NCBI GenBank assembly: GCA_017409465.1
Contig: JAFQSQ010000052.1
Coordinates: 1 to 36,690, forward strand
Length of the DNA stretch: 36,690 nucleotides
Source: Akkermansia sp.
GTDB lineage: Bacteria; Verrucomicrobiota; Verrucomicrobiia; Verrucomicrobiales; Akkermansiaceae
Direction of reading: 5' to 3'
Shown: positions 1-7,561 of the stretch, piece by piece
Numbering within the stretch: the first letter of the stretch is position 1
Layout of the letters: the number at the start of each line of letters is the position of its first letter
Made by a program: the position numbers and the translations under genes
The notes under the pieces: generated by a model
The model's database searches: none
Seen by the model: the letters and a program-made list of their open reading frames with translations, nothing else
Told to the model about the DNA's origin: nothing

Positions 1-3
1 CAG

Positions 4-34
4 GGCGGGGTGTCATATCTACGCCCCGCTTTTA
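4..34 (+). terminator. Rho-independent terminator of a gene left of the window
   Basis: GCGGGGTG (5-12) pairs with CGCCCCGC (22-29), with one G-T wobble, and is followed by TTTT at 30-33. It lies just before the first lipoprotein gene, so it probably ends a plus-strand transcript that starts outside the window. Confidence 0.6.
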
Positions 35-58
35 TCTCTTACACAACATATCAAAGCA

Positions 59-424
59 ATGAAATCCCCATTCACCAATATACTACTGACTGTCGGTATG
101 CTTCTCTCGTTCAACTCCTGCGAAGTAATGCTGGAAGATTTCATCGGCAATGGATTCTATACGCCTACAACATACGTACAGACCGGTACGAACGCTGCGC
201 AAACCAGCTTTACCAACGGTATCCACTGGCAGCGCGCTCGCTATGACGCCAACGGGCTTCCGATTTTCGGCTATGCTGATGGCCGCCCTGTGTATGGCTA
301 TACCAAGCAGGGCTCGCTCATCTACCAGTCAAACCTCCTTTACTCGGGCTGCTATGTGCCCAGCTGGGGTACAAGCGCCGCTCAGCCGTATGGGGTGATT
401 CGCACCAGCGCCTCCCCCCTGTAA
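59..424 (+). CDS. Small lipoprotein of unknown function
   Basis: This 121-residue protein has a charged start (MKSPF), a hydrophobic stretch and a lipobox-like end, LSFNSC, with Cys21 as the probable lipidated residue, so it should be anchored in a membrane facing the periplasm or outside. The mature part is rich in Tyr, Gly, Thr and Asn and contains two short related segments (GLPIFGYADG and GRPVYGYTKQG) that look like a degenerate beta repeat. I recognise no family. It is the first of three consecutive small lipoprotein genes that run to the terminator at 1243-1276, so they may be one transcript. The start is the only ATG in front of the signal peptide. Confidence 0.7.
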   Translation: MKSPFTNILLTVGMLLSFNSCEVMLEDFIGNGFYTPTTYVQTGTNAAQTSFTNGIHWQRARYDANGLPIFGYADGRPVYGYTKQGSLIYQSNLLYSGCYVPSWGTSAAQPYGVIRTSASPL

Positions 425-463
425 GAAAACGCCACTTAACGGATGCCGGCTCAAATAATCGTC

Positions 464-904
464 ATGACTCGAACCAGGATAAGTATCTGCTTATTGTCCG
501 GGCTGCTGCTGACCGGTTGCAGCACAGTAACGGTGCCGGACTTGGCACCGGAAAGTGTGGCGGGCAGAATCATCCGCCTGGATGACCGATTCACGCAGAT
601 TTGCGAGCGCCCGATTGAAGGGGGGCAGTGGTCTGCATGGACTGATTTCAAATACGGCTGTGTGTTTGATTTTCCTTTCGATGCCAACAACCGGTATCGC
701 ACGGCATTGAATCCATCGGAAACAACTTGCCAGACCTATAAGAAGACCGGTCCGGACAGTGCTGAGATTTACTACGAATCTGCCGAGAGCACACACACTT
801 GTTACTTGAAATTCGAGACCCCGACTTCCGGCACCGCCACCAAGGAAGGCTACGGAGAAGGTTCGGATTATAAACAGAGAAACATACGGTTCTCCATCAG
901 ATAA
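464..904 (+). CDS. Lipoprotein with a small barrel-like domain
   Basis: The protein begins MTRTRISICLLSGLLLTGC, a compact type II signal peptide with the lipid-bearing Cys at about residue 19. An ATG at 443 would add seven residues without improving the signal, so 464 is preferred. The mature domain (about 125 residues) contains SVAGRIIRL near its start, then DSAEIYYE, then YLKFETPTSGTAT, and ends IRFSIR. The same series of landmarks appears in the lipoprotein at 35522-36013 (SLVGKVLVL, ETAEFYEE, WKLLFNTASAGTAT), so the two probably share a fold. The function is unknown. Its neighbours on both sides are also short lipoproteins. Confidence 0.7.
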   Translation: MTRTRISICLLSGLLLTGCSTVTVPDLAPESVAGRIIRLDDRFTQICERPIEGGQWSAWTDFKYGCVFDFPFDANNRYRTALNPSETTCQTYKKTGPDSAEIYYESAESTHTCYLKFETPTSGTATKEGYGEGSDYKQRNIRFSIR

Positions 905-926
905 ACCACCCCGTTATGATACAACG

Positions 927-1184
927 ATGAAAATTCGCCCGGTAAAGACCAAATCAAAACCCATGACCCCGGCGGTGTTGGCTGTGATAAGCACCCTGCT
1001 CACCGGGTGCGACCGCCAGAGCCTCCCCGGCGATGTCCCGCGTCAGGGAGTACCCGGAGAGCCTCCTGAGCAACATCTTACCGGCTCCGTGCCGGCCGTA
1101 CCCGCACCGACAACAGAGCCGGAGGAACTTCCGCAGCTCCTCGGAGGCGATGTGCCTGCAGAACATATACACCACGGAGAATAA
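927..1184 (+). CDS. Very small proline-rich lipoprotein
   Basis: This is an 85-residue product with a basic N-terminus (MKIRPVKTKSK), a short hydrophobic core and the lipobox LLTGC (Cys28). The mature part is only about 57 residues, rich in Pro, Glu and Gly, with no predicted fold, and looks like a flexible tether. An internal ATG at 963 (MTPAVLAV) would give a shorter signal peptide and is a possible alternative start. It is the last gene before the terminator at 1243. I do not recognise a family. Confidence 0.55.
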   Translation: MKIRPVKTKSKPMTPAVLAVISTLLTGCDRQSLPGDVPRQGVPGEPPEQHLTGSVPAVPAPTTEPEELPQLLGGDVPAEHIHHGE

Positions 1185-1242
1185 AGCCCTTACCGACACC
1201 TCCTTTCAAAAGACAAACATCGGGTAAGACGTTTATTTTCTC

Positions 1243-1276
1243 ACGCCGCAGCGCTCACCCCGCTGCGGCGTTTTTT
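1243..1276 (+). terminator. Strong rho-independent terminator
   Basis: ACGCCGCAGCG (1243-1253) is perfectly complementary to CGCTGCGGCGT (1261-1271) across a 7-base loop and is followed by a run of T (1271-1276). It closes the three-lipoprotein block. Confidence 0.9.
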
Positions 1277-1534
1277 GTGTAGCGGGCAACTTTGTTTTCG
1301 GCATCATCCGGCATGGTTGCAATGAAGAAACTCATGCCATCGCATTTCAGAAAGTGACAGATTACGCAAAAAAAAGGGGAATTCATTTTACAGATAGGGG
1401 GACATCATGATAGAATCAGAGAGCAACGGTGTATTCATCTGCTGTGGGTAGAAATCAACAAACTGGCCTCGCAGTCTGCCAGGAGGGACGAGGAAATCAG
1501 AAAGCAGATATCTTTTCCGGAGTTTAATTTAGCC
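1277..1534. other. Intergenic region before rhuM
   Basis: No convincing gene is seen here. The frame leading into rhuM is open from about 1357 and reads DEEIRKQISFPEFNLA just before the rhuM ATG. That could be the decayed end of an upstream restriction-modification gene, but it is too short to identify. CCGGAG at 1517-1522 is the best ribosome-binding match for rhuM. I found no promoter with both hexamers. Confidence 0.4.
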
Positions 1535-2548
1535 ATGTCCGATAAACCCATCTCCTTTCTTCTCTACAACCTCCCCGATAGTGACGGGCAGGTTCAGGCC
1601 GTTGTTCAGGATGAAACTATATGGCTCACCCAAAAGGCCATGGCCGAACTTTTCGGCGTGCAGGTACCCGCCATCAGCAAACACCTCAGGAATATTTTTG
1701 ATGAGGGTGAACTGAGCCGAGATACGACAATTTCCAAAATGGAAACAGTCGTCAACAGAGGCTTCCGAGGTGAGGTTTCCCAGTTGGTGGAGTTTTATAA
1801 TCTCGATGCCATCATTTCCGTCGGTTATCGCGTCAATTCCGCAAAAGCAACCCGTTTCCGTCAATGGGCCACCCGCGTCCTCAATGAATTCATCCGCAAA
1901 GGCTTTGTGCTGGATGACGACAGGCTCAAACAAGGCTCCGACGCTTTCCGCAAAGACTACTTCCGCGAATTACTCGAGCGCGTTCGCTCCATCCGCGCTT
2001 CCGAACGCAGAATCTGGCAGCAAATTACGGACATCTTCGCCGAATGCAGCATCGACTACGATAAAAACGCTGACATCACCCATGACTTCTATGCCATGGT
2101 ACAGAATCGTTTTCATTTCGCTATCACCGGGCAGACCGCAGCAGAAATCGTCTACAACAGCGCTGACCATACCAGGGAGAACATGGGCTTACGAAGCTGG
2201 AAAAACGCGCCGAACGGTCGCATCCTGAAATCCGATGTCGACATCGCCAAAAATTACTTGGATGAAAAGTCCATCCGCCGTCTCGAACGCGCCGTTTCCG
2301 GGTTCTTCGATTATATCGAAGACCTCATCGAACGCGAAAACACCTTTTCCATGGAACAGTTCTCCGCTTCTGTCAATGAATTCCTAGCGTTCCGGCGTTA
2401 TCAAATCCTCCCGGATAAAGGCCGCATCTCCGCTGCTCTGGCCAGAAAAAAAGCCCATCAGGAATATGATATCTTCAACAAAACCCAGATAATCGATTCT
2501 GACTTTGATAAGGCTACCAGAAAAATATTGGGAAGTAATGATAAATGA
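1535..2548 (+). CDS. rhuM: RhuM family protein
   Basis: The 337-residue product matches the RhuM family: an N-terminal DNA-binding-like part with the block ETIWLTQKAMAELFGVQ (helix-turn-helix, about residues 29-45), ISKHLRNIF, then NLDAIISVGYRVNS and TRFRQWATRVLNEFI. RhuM was first named in a Salmonella pathogenicity island, but its biochemical role is not established. In many genomes it sits inside type I restriction-modification operons, often between hsdM and hsdS. That fits here, because a truncated hsdS start lies 87 bases downstream. The gene looks intact. It lies between the lipoprotein terminator and the 3' end of rlmN, consistent with an acquired and partly lost accessory locus. Confidence 0.85.
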   Translation: MSDKPISFLLYNLPDSDGQVQAVVQDETIWLTQKAMAELFGVQVPAISKHLRNIFDEGELSRDTTISKMETVVNRGFRGEVSQLVEFYNLDAIISVGYRVNSAKATRFRQWATRVLNEFIRKGFVLDDDRLKQGSDAFRKDYFRELLERVRSIRASERRIWQQITDIFAECSIDYDKNADITHDFYAMVQNRFHFAITGQTAAEIVYNSADHTRENMGLRSWKNAPNGRILKSDVDIAKNYLDEKSIRRLERAVSGFFDYIEDLIERENTFSMEQFSASVNEFLAFRRYQILPDKGRISAALARKKAHQEYDIFNKTQIIDSDFDKATRKILGSNDK

Positions 2549-2635
2549 CTAGGGTATGAATGTAGAAAATTGTATTGTCAGCTCAGTCGTCCAAACCAGA
2601 CGTGGAAATCAGAAATCAAATGGGGAGCTTGAGGT

Positions 2636-2760
2636 ATGAGTGAGTGGAAAAAATTAATTTTAAGTCACTTATGTGAGTCAATCCAAACAGGTTCATTTGA
2701 CTCTCAATTACATCAATCTGACTATTCATAGATGGGTACTCCTGTTCCTCAAACGTATTG
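2636..2760 (+). pseudogene. hsdS: Truncated hsdS (type I restriction specificity subunit) N-terminus
   Basis: An ATG at 2636 opens a frame coding for MSEWKKLILSHLCESI and then QTGSFDSQLHQSDYS before a TAG at 2729-2731. The spacing and words match the start of HsdS target-recognition domains, which typically read WK-x-x-x-LGD-x-C-x-x-IQTGPFGSQLH-x-SDY. Immediately after the stop, the same frame reads MGTPVPQ, which resembles the usual continuation (GIPVI or GTPVL), so the stop looks like a nonsense mutation in a once longer frame. The remainder is lost against the 3' end of rlmN. Only 31 codons stay open, too few to bind DNA. Together with rhuM it points to a dismantled type I restriction-modification locus. 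Confidence 0.65.
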
Positions 2761-2812
2761 CCTCAAAAATAGAGTCACCGAGGGAACAAAGGCAAGAGGC
2801 GGATGCCAGCCA

Positions 2813-3886
2813 TCAGGCCTGCGTCTCATTCTGCACCTTGCGCAGCCGCAGCTGCCCACAGGCCGCGTTGATATCGTGCCCCTTTTCGTAACGCATCGTC
2901 ACGGGTATTTTCTCGGCGATGAGGGCGCGGCAGAAAGCTTTGCAATCGGCTTCCGACGGGCGCACCCAGGGGAGCCCCTCCACCGTGTTATAGGGGATGA
3001 GGTTGACCTTGGCATTCAGCTCACGCGCCACACGGGCGAGCTTGCGAGCCTCATCCATCCCGGCGTTGACATCGCGGATGAGGATATACTCCAGCGTAAT
3101 CATGTGTTTGCCGGTTTTATTCCACTCATGCAGAGCCGGGAGAAGCAACTTGAGCGGCCATTTGCGGTTCACCGGCATGACCTGAGAGCGCACCTCATCA
3201 CTCGCCCCATGCAGCGAGACGGCGAGACGCAGCGGCTTGCCGAATTCAGCCAGACGCCGCAAGCCGGGTACATTACCTGAGGTGGAGATGGTAATATGCC
3301 GCGCCCCGATGTTGAGGCCATGCGGGTCAAGGATGACAGTGAGAGCCGCGAGCAGATTGTCGATGTTGGCGAGCGGCTCACCCATCCCCATAAATACCAG
3401 ATTATTGACACGCTGGCCGCTCACCTCCTCCGCTGCCAGAATCTGCCCCAGGATTTCCCCGGCGGTGAGATTGCGGGTGAAGCCCAGCAGCCCACTGGCA
3501 CAGAATCGACACCCAAAGGCACAACCGACCTGCGATGAGACACACAACGTGATGCGGTCACTGCGCGTCCCCCCCTTCCCTTCAGCTGCGGGGATGATGA
3601 CGGACTCCACCAGATGCCCGTCCTGCATACGGGAGAGAAACTTGCGAGTGGTACCGGTCGTACTTTCACTCACCTCCACCACCTGCAGCGGACGCAGGGT
3701 GAACTGCTCCGCCAGGCGGGCGCGCAGCGCCGGTGGAAGATTGGTCATCTGCTCAAAGTCGCCCACGCGGTGCTTCCACATCCACTCCAATATCTGGTTG
3801 GCGCGGAAAGGCTTGTGCCCCAGGTCGGCCAGCAGCTCTTTGAGAGCATCGGCCGTGTATTCAAGCAATGAGGGTTTGGGAAGCAT
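2813..3886 (-). CDS. rlmN: 23S rRNA (adenine-2503-C2)-methyltransferase RlmN
   Basis: RlmN is a radical-SAM enzyme that methylates C2 of A2503 in 23S rRNA and A37 in some tRNAs. The 357-residue protein has normal length. The iron-sulfur motif is CAFGCRFC (Cys122, Cys126, Cys129). Cys115, seven residues upstream, and Cys343 in AACGQLR occupy the positions of the two conserved RlmN cysteines, the latter being the methyl-carrying one. The block FMGMGEPL at about 165-172 is the SAM-binding glycine motif. It is the last gene of the ribH-nusB-ftsY-rlmN operon, 18 bases after ftsY. The ATG at 3886 agrees with the family start. Confidence 0.95.
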   Translation of the reverse strand: MLPKPSLLEYTADALKELLADLGHKPFRANQILEWMWKHRVGDFEQMTNLPPALRARLAEQFTLRPLQVVEVSESTTGTTRKFLSRMQDGHLVESVIIPAAEGKGGTRSDRITLCVSSQVGCAFGCRFCASGLLGFTRNLTAGEILGQILAAEEVSGQRVNNLVFMGMGEPLANIDNLLAALTVILDPHGLNIGARHITISTSGNVPGLRRLAEFGKPLRLAVSLHGASDEVRSQVMPVNRKWPLKLLLPALHEWNKTGKHMITLEYILIRDVNAGMDEARKLARVARELNAKVNLIPYNTVEGLPWVRPSEADCKAFCRALIAEKIPVTMRYEKGHDINAACGQLRLRKVQNETQA

Positions 3887-3904
3887 AACGGCGGAAACAG
3901 GGCA

Positions 3905-4753
3905 TCAGAGCAGCGTATTGGCATACTCATCGGCGCGGAAAGGAATGAGGTCATCTTTACCCTCGCCCATACCCAGGAAAACAGGAGAAATGCCCAATTC
4001 GTCCTGGATGGCGACCGCCACCCCGCCCTTACCGGAGCCATCCATCTTCGTAATGACGACGGCATCAAGCGGCGTGGCCTTGTGGAACTCTCGAGCCTGC
4101 ATCAGAGCATTGCCGCCGGTCGTGGCATCGACAACCAGGTAGCAGGCATGGGGAGCGGTGGTATCCTGCTTGGCGATGGAACGGCGGATTTTCGAAAGCT
4201 CCTCCATGAGATTGTGGCGGGTATGCAGTCGCCCAGCCGTATCGCAGATGAGGTATTCCACCCCCTCGGCCAGAGCGCGGCTGTGCGCCTCGTAACACAC
4301 GGATGCGGGGTCCTGGTTGGGTCGACCCTTATACATGGGTACGTCCAGTCGATCAGCCCAGCTCTCCAACTGCTCCACCGCGGCTGCGCGGAACGTATCG
4401 GCCGCAGCCAGCAGCACCTTGCGGCCCTGTTTCTTGAGTCGATACGCCAGCTTGGCACTGGTAGTGGTCTTACCGGCTCCGTTGACACCCACCATCATGA
4501 TAACGACGGGTTTACCCTCCTGCGGGGCGGGAAGCTGAGGCAGGGTGGCCGGGAATGCCGCTCGCAGCTGCGCCTTGATGTAGTCAGCGATATCGCAGGC
4601 ATCCTGATTATCCTGCTCCTGCAGTTCCTCAATGAGAGGGAGCACACGCTTGGCACCGATATCAGCCGAGATGAGGTCGGCCTCCAGCTCGTCCCAGTCG
4701 ATCTCCGGTTCGCCGAGGAATTTATCAATCAGTCTGGTGAAGAAATGAGCCAT
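3905..4753 (-). CDS. ftsY: Signal recognition particle receptor FtsY
   Basis: FtsY is the membrane-associated SRP GTPase that docks ribosomes translating membrane proteins at the Sec translocon. The 282-residue protein is the short form, an N domain (1-75) and G domain without the acidic A domain of E. coli FtsY. GTPase motifs seen are G1 GVNGAGKT (89-96), the insertion-box-side motif AADTFRAAA (117-125), G3 DTAGR (171-175), G4 TKMD (235-238) and the closing GMGEG (261-265). It starts 20 bases after the nusB stop. I see no clear Shine-Dalgarno sequence before the ATG, so translation may be coupled. Confidence 0.95.
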   Translation of the reverse strand: MAHFFTRLIDKFLGEPEIDWDELEADLISADIGAKRVLPLIEELQEQDNQDACDIADYIKAQLRAAFPATLPQLPAPQEGKPVVIMMVGVNGAGKTTTSAKLAYRLKKQGRKVLLAAADTFRAAAVEQLESWADRLDVPMYKGRPNQDPASVCYEAHSRALAEGVEYLICDTAGRLHTRHNLMEELSKIRRSIAKQDTTAPHACYLVVDATTGGNALMQAREFHKATPLDAVVITKMDGSGKGGVAVAIQDELGISPVFLGMGEGKDDLIPFRADEYANTLL

Positions 4754-4773
4754 GTCTGAGAGGAAGAGGTGAA

Positions 4774-5655
4774 TCAGGCTTTGGCCGCGGCAGCGAGGAT
4801 GCCGTGGATGAAGGGTGCGCTCTTGGAGCCGGAATAGGCGTTGGCCAGCTGATTGGCTTCGGAAATAACAATAGCCGCCTCCAGCTTGTTGAATCGCAGC
4901 TCATAGAGCGCTATCAGCAGGATGACAGTATCCACGGTATCGAGACGTTCCAATGAATAGTTGGTCAGCAGTTGGGTAATCTCGCTCTCCAGCGTTTCGC
5001 GCTGTGCCAGAACGGCACGAGCCAGCTCCTCCGCAGCGGGGCGCAGTTCGTGGAGGTCAGACGCCAGGCGGCCGAGGCCTCCGTGCTCCTTGCTATTGAC
5101 TAATGTGAGCGGCTCACTCAGGTCGTCAACGACCACCATGAGTCGGCAGCGGCGGCGGATGGAGGCAGCCAACGGTTCCATGAGATGGTGATAAACCGGG
5201 AAATCTGCAAAACGGGGCAGCAACTCCTCACCCATAGCCGCGAGGACTCTTGCCAGGCGCAGGATATCGCGGGTACAGAGAGCCAGCTGCACCGTACCAT
5301 CCCGGCGCTTGTCCCGCAGGCAGTAACTCAGTGCAGCCAGGGCTGATTCAAAGGCGGCACTCTGTTTCGCAAAACGCTCCACCTCCTCGCGAAGCGCGAT
5401 GCTGGTCAAGTCACCCTGCAACGCAGCTATCAGGTTTTCGGCACGCTCGGCCACTAATCGGGCACTATCAGCCGAGATGCGGCAGGTGTGGAGCACCGCC
5501 TTGGCATAAGCCTCGTTGAAATGGTCTTGCTTCTTTTCCTGTGCGATGCTCCAGAAAAGTTCGATATCAAAACTGTCGGCGGCTCCGCCGTTTTCAAGCA
5601 GAGCATAGATGAGGGAGAGAGCAGACTTGCGTACCTCGCTGCGATTGACACTCAT
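4774..5655 (-). CDS. nusB: NusB-like transcription antitermination protein, extended form
   Basis: NusB binds boxA RNA with NusE during processive antitermination of rRNA transcription. The start (residues 1-24, RSEVRKSALSLIYALLENGG) and the end (about 235-293, with RLDTVDTVILLIALYEL and VISEANQLANAYSGSKSAPF) match the two ends of a NusB domain. The total is 293 residues, about twice the usual 140. The extra middle part is helical and may be a second diverged NusB-fold repeat or an insertion. Position supports the call: it directly follows ribH (26-base gap), a common pairing in bacteria. An RsmB-type methyltransferase can be excluded because no SAM-binding motif is present. Confidence 0.8.
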   Translation of the reverse strand: MSVNRSEVRKSALSLIYALLENGGAADSFDIELFWSIAQEKKQDHFNEAYAKAVLHTCRISADSARLVAERAENLIAALQGDLTSIALREEVERFAKQSAAFESALAALSYCLRDKRRDGTVQLALCTRDILRLARVLAAMGEELLPRFADFPVYHHLMEPLAASIRRRCRLMVVVDDLSEPLTLVNSKEHGGLGRLASDLHELRPAAEELARAVLAQRETLESEITQLLTNYSLERLDTVDTVILLIALYELRFNKLEAAIVISEANQLANAYSGSKSAPFIHGILAAAAKA

Positions 5656-5681
5656 AAGCAGGAAATTCGGGGTTGGTATGG

Positions 5682-6206
5682 TTATTTATCAAGATGTGCC
5701 CGACGATTGAGCATACGTATCTTCATTTGTTCTTCCTCCAGCAGGTTGAGCATACTGATGGCCGCTCGCGCTGCCTCACGCCCACGGTTCAGCGCCGACG
5801 CAATACAGCGGGCAAAGGCCTGTTTCTCATCATTGAGCAATAATACCTCGTGAATCACCGGTACCAGACTGTCGCAGGCGATGCTCATCAGCTGGTTGGT
5901 CACCGCCGTGCCCACCAGGTCTGCATGAGCCGTGCTGCCACGAAGGATGACACCAAAGGCTATCACCAGATCCGGTCGCGCATCCGCCGGGGCGTTCGCG
6001 ATGCAGCGCTTCACCATGACAGGCACCTCAAAGGCTCCGGGCACACGCACGACCTCCGTTTCCACGTATGGAGCGCATTCCCGCAGCTCCTCCAGGCAGT
6101 TTTGAAGCAGGGAATCAGTATATTTCTCATTGTACGTGGCGCATACGATGCTGACCCGTCTGGCAGCAGCGCGCATAGTGACTCGTTGCGGAAGTTCAGT
6201 GGACAT
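5682..6206 (-). CDS. ribH: 6,7-dimethyl-8-ribityllumazine synthase
   Basis: RibH condenses 5-amino-6-ribitylaminouracil with dihydroxybutanone phosphate in the penultimate step of riboflavin synthesis. Family landmarks are VCATYNEKYTD near the start, RVPGAFEVPVMVK, the substrate loop GVILRGSTAHADLVG with the active-site His two residues after the Thr-Ala, and IHEVLLLNDEKQAFARC at the C-terminal end. The ATG at 6206 gives 174 residues. An upstream TTG at 6233 would add nine residues but would leave only about a 9-base leader after the promoter at 6249-6277, so 6206 is preferred. It is the first gene of the operon. Confidence 0.9.
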   Translation of the reverse strand: MSTELPQRVTMRAAARRVSIVCATYNEKYTDSLLQNCLEELRECAPYVETEVVRVPGAFEVPVMVKRCIANAPADARPDLVIAFGVILRGSTAHADLVGTAVTNQLMSIACDSLVPVIHEVLLLNDEKQAFARCIASALNRGREAARAAISMLNLLEEEQMKIRMLNRRAHLDK

Positions 6207-6248
6207 GGTGAAAAATACGTGGTTCGGCGTCAATGGCCGTCGCGGGTC

Positions 6249-6277
6249 AATCTAGCACGAAATCCTCTGCGGGTCAA
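6249..6277 (-). promoter_or_regulatory. Housekeeping promoter of the ribH-nusB-ftsY-rlmN operon
   Basis: Read on the minus strand, TTGACC (6277-6272) and TAGATT (6254-6249) are separated by exactly 17 bases, a good sigma-70-type match. The expected start point is near 6242, giving roughly a 36-base leader to the ribH ATG. Confidence 0.7.
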
Positions 6278-6308
6278 GTGTAATCGATTATCTCGCCGGC
6301 GAAAAATC

Positions 6309-6338
6309 AATGGCAGGCGTCTCACGACGTCTGCCATT
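6309..6338 (-). terminator. Hairpin with T run on the minus strand, possible end of a small transcript
   Basis: A 13-bp stem (6309-6321 with 6326-6338, one G-T pair, 4-base loop) is followed on the minus strand by GATTTTTC. It looks like a minus-strand terminator, but no gene ends directly before it. A second hairpin (CCTGCA/TGCAGG, 6374-6394), also followed on the minus strand by a T-rich stretch, lies upstream. The gene-free stretch 6207-6551 therefore holds the ribH promoter, these two hairpins, an A/T run at 6451-6470 and the terminator at 6488. Confidence 0.5.
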
Positions 6339-6487
6339 GCACAATCAACTCTGAAACTACATGAAAAAGAACACCTGCACTTTTGGCTTGCAGGACCCAC
6401 TCTCGCGGGCTGTCTGAGTGTATTGACTCACCTCCGTGGAAGTTTGTTCAATCTTTTTTTATTTTTTTACAAATTTGGCATCAGAAA

Positions 6488-6517
6488 GCCCGCGCTGCCG
6501 GGATGAGCAGTGCGGGC
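6488..6517 (-). terminator. Terminator of the glycine-zipper lipoprotein gene
   Basis: GCCCGCGCTGC (6488-6498) pairs with GCAGTGCGGGC (6507-6517) with one wobble and an 8-base loop. On the minus strand it is followed by TTTCTG. It lies 35 bases beyond the stop of the gene at 6552. Confidence 0.65.
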
Positions 6518-6551
6518 CTGGTCGGAAAAAGGCTCTTCGGAGCCGACGAAA

Positions 6552-7028
6552 TCAATAGGGGACAAAGCGGGAATTGTTGCCGCCGAGGTGGAAGATACCA
6601 CGCATACCCACAGAGATGTAGCCGACTTCCTCATAGACCGGCTGCGTCACCGTGTACATTTGCTTGGAGCCGTCAACCTGTACGGTAACGGTCTGACCGG
6701 CAGTCTTACCGGCGGCATCGGTCACGTAGCGACCGGCGAGCGCACCGGCAGCACCGAAGCCCACAGCGGATACGATGCGCCCGGAACCGCCACCGAGCAT
6801 CTGGCCGGCACCGGCACCCAGAGCACCGCCGACGATTGTGCCGAGGTTTCTGGCAGTAGAGGAGGTATCAATCGTGGTGTTCGTCACGCTGACTACCGTC
6901 GCAGGATAGGAAGCAGTAGCCACATTGGCCTGATTGCTGTTCACTCGTCCGAGGGTACCCATGGATTCGCAGGAAGCAAGCATCAACGAAGCTGCGGCAA
7001 CGGTTACGATGCAGAGACTTTTTTTCAT
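6552..7028 (-). CDS. Glycine-zipper 2TM lipoprotein
   Basis: The 158-residue protein starts with a type II signal peptide (MKKSLCIVTVAAASLMLASC, lipid Cys20). Its centre holds a glycine-zipper stretch (GTIVGGALGAGAGQMLGGG followed by AVGFGAAGALAGRYV), in which small residues at regular spacing form a helical hairpin in the membrane, as in SlyB/17-kDa antigen-type lipoproteins. The C-terminus has GQTVTVQVDGSKQMYTVTQPV, like the small beta domain often found after the zipper. It is probably an outer-membrane structural or stress lipoprotein. It is transcribed alone from the promoter at 7097-7125 and ended by the hairpin at 6488. Confidence 0.85.
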   Translation of the reverse strand: MKKSLCIVTVAAASLMLASCESMGTLGRVNSNQANVATASYPATVVSVTNTTIDTSSTARNLGTIVGGALGAGAGQMLGGGSGRIVSAVGFGAAGALAGRYVTDAAGKTAGQTVTVQVDGSKQMYTVTQPVYEEVGYISVGMRGIFHLGGNNSRFVPY

Positions 7029-7096
7029 ATGGATATATAGTGAGATAGAGGTATGAGGTTATTCCTTGGTTATACTGCGGTCAGCAGTATGTCTAC

Positions 7097-7125
7097 ATGC
7101 TACTGACTCGACTAAAACTTGTCAA
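7097..7125 (-). promoter_or_regulatory. Promoter of the glycine-zipper lipoprotein gene
   Basis: On the minus strand a perfect TTGACA (7125-7120) is followed after 17 bases by TAGCAT (7102-7097). The leader to the ATG at 7028 is about 60 bases. Confidence 0.7.
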
Positions 7126-7220
7126 GGAAAAATCGTATCACCCTGACAGGCTTCCACATGAACAGGCGTATGAGTTGCGTCTTTTTTTGTACCGATGAGA
7201 AAAAAAGACAAAAATTAGAC

Positions 7221-7249
7221 TTGCATTTTGGGAAACGATGCTGTATAAC
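7221..7249 (+). promoter_or_regulatory. Promoter of the small basic protein gene
   Basis: TTGCAT (7221-7226), a 17-base spacer and TATAAC (7244-7249) form a sigma-70-type promoter about 55 bases before the ATG at 7305. It is divergent from the promoter at 7097-7125. Confidence 0.7.
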
Positions 7250-7304
7250 CTGCCAACCACTTATCCGCAGTGATGCGGAACTAACCTTTACACAATACAA
7301 AGAT

Positions 7305-7460
7305 ATGTCCAAGCACTCCACTCTCAAGGCTACCGGTACCGTAGGCGGCAAGCGCTCTGTCCTCAAGCGTTTCGAACGCGTCAAGCTCATGAAGGAACGC
7401 GGTCAGTGGAAGGAAGGCCAGAGCCCGATTGGTCTGCCCAAGACCAAGTTCGAGTCCTGA
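7305..7460 (+). CDS. Small basic protein of the Verrucomicrobia/Chlamydiae type
   Basis: This 51-residue, strongly basic protein runs MSKHSTLKATGTVGGKRSVL and on to GQSPIGLPKTK near its end. It matches what I recall of a short conserved protein (TIGR04137-like) found about once per genome in Verrucomicrobia and Chlamydiae and proposed as a signature of that superphylum. Its size and charge suggest RNA or ribosome association, but no function has been shown to my knowledge. The longer upstream open frame is not coding-like; the ATG at 7305 gives the family start and sits downstream of the promoter at 7221. A terminator follows at 7493, so the gene is a single transcription unit. Confidence 0.85.
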   Translation: MSKHSTLKATGTVGGKRSVLKRFERVKLMKERGQWKEGQSPIGLPKTKFES

Positions 7461-7492
7461 TTGCGCTGCTGGTAAGCGATTAGACATTTTCC

Positions 7493-7530
7493 GGAGCCTC
7501 ACGGTACATCATGACCGGGAGGCTCCTTTT
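7493..7530 (+). terminator. Terminator of the small basic protein gene
   Basis: GGAGCCTC (7493-7500) pairs with GAGGCTCC (7519-7526). An inner CGGT/ACCG pairing extends the stem, and TTTT follows at 7527-7530. Confidence 0.85.
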
Positions 7531-7561
7531 CATCCGAGGATTTTTACTGATTAAATAAGTT

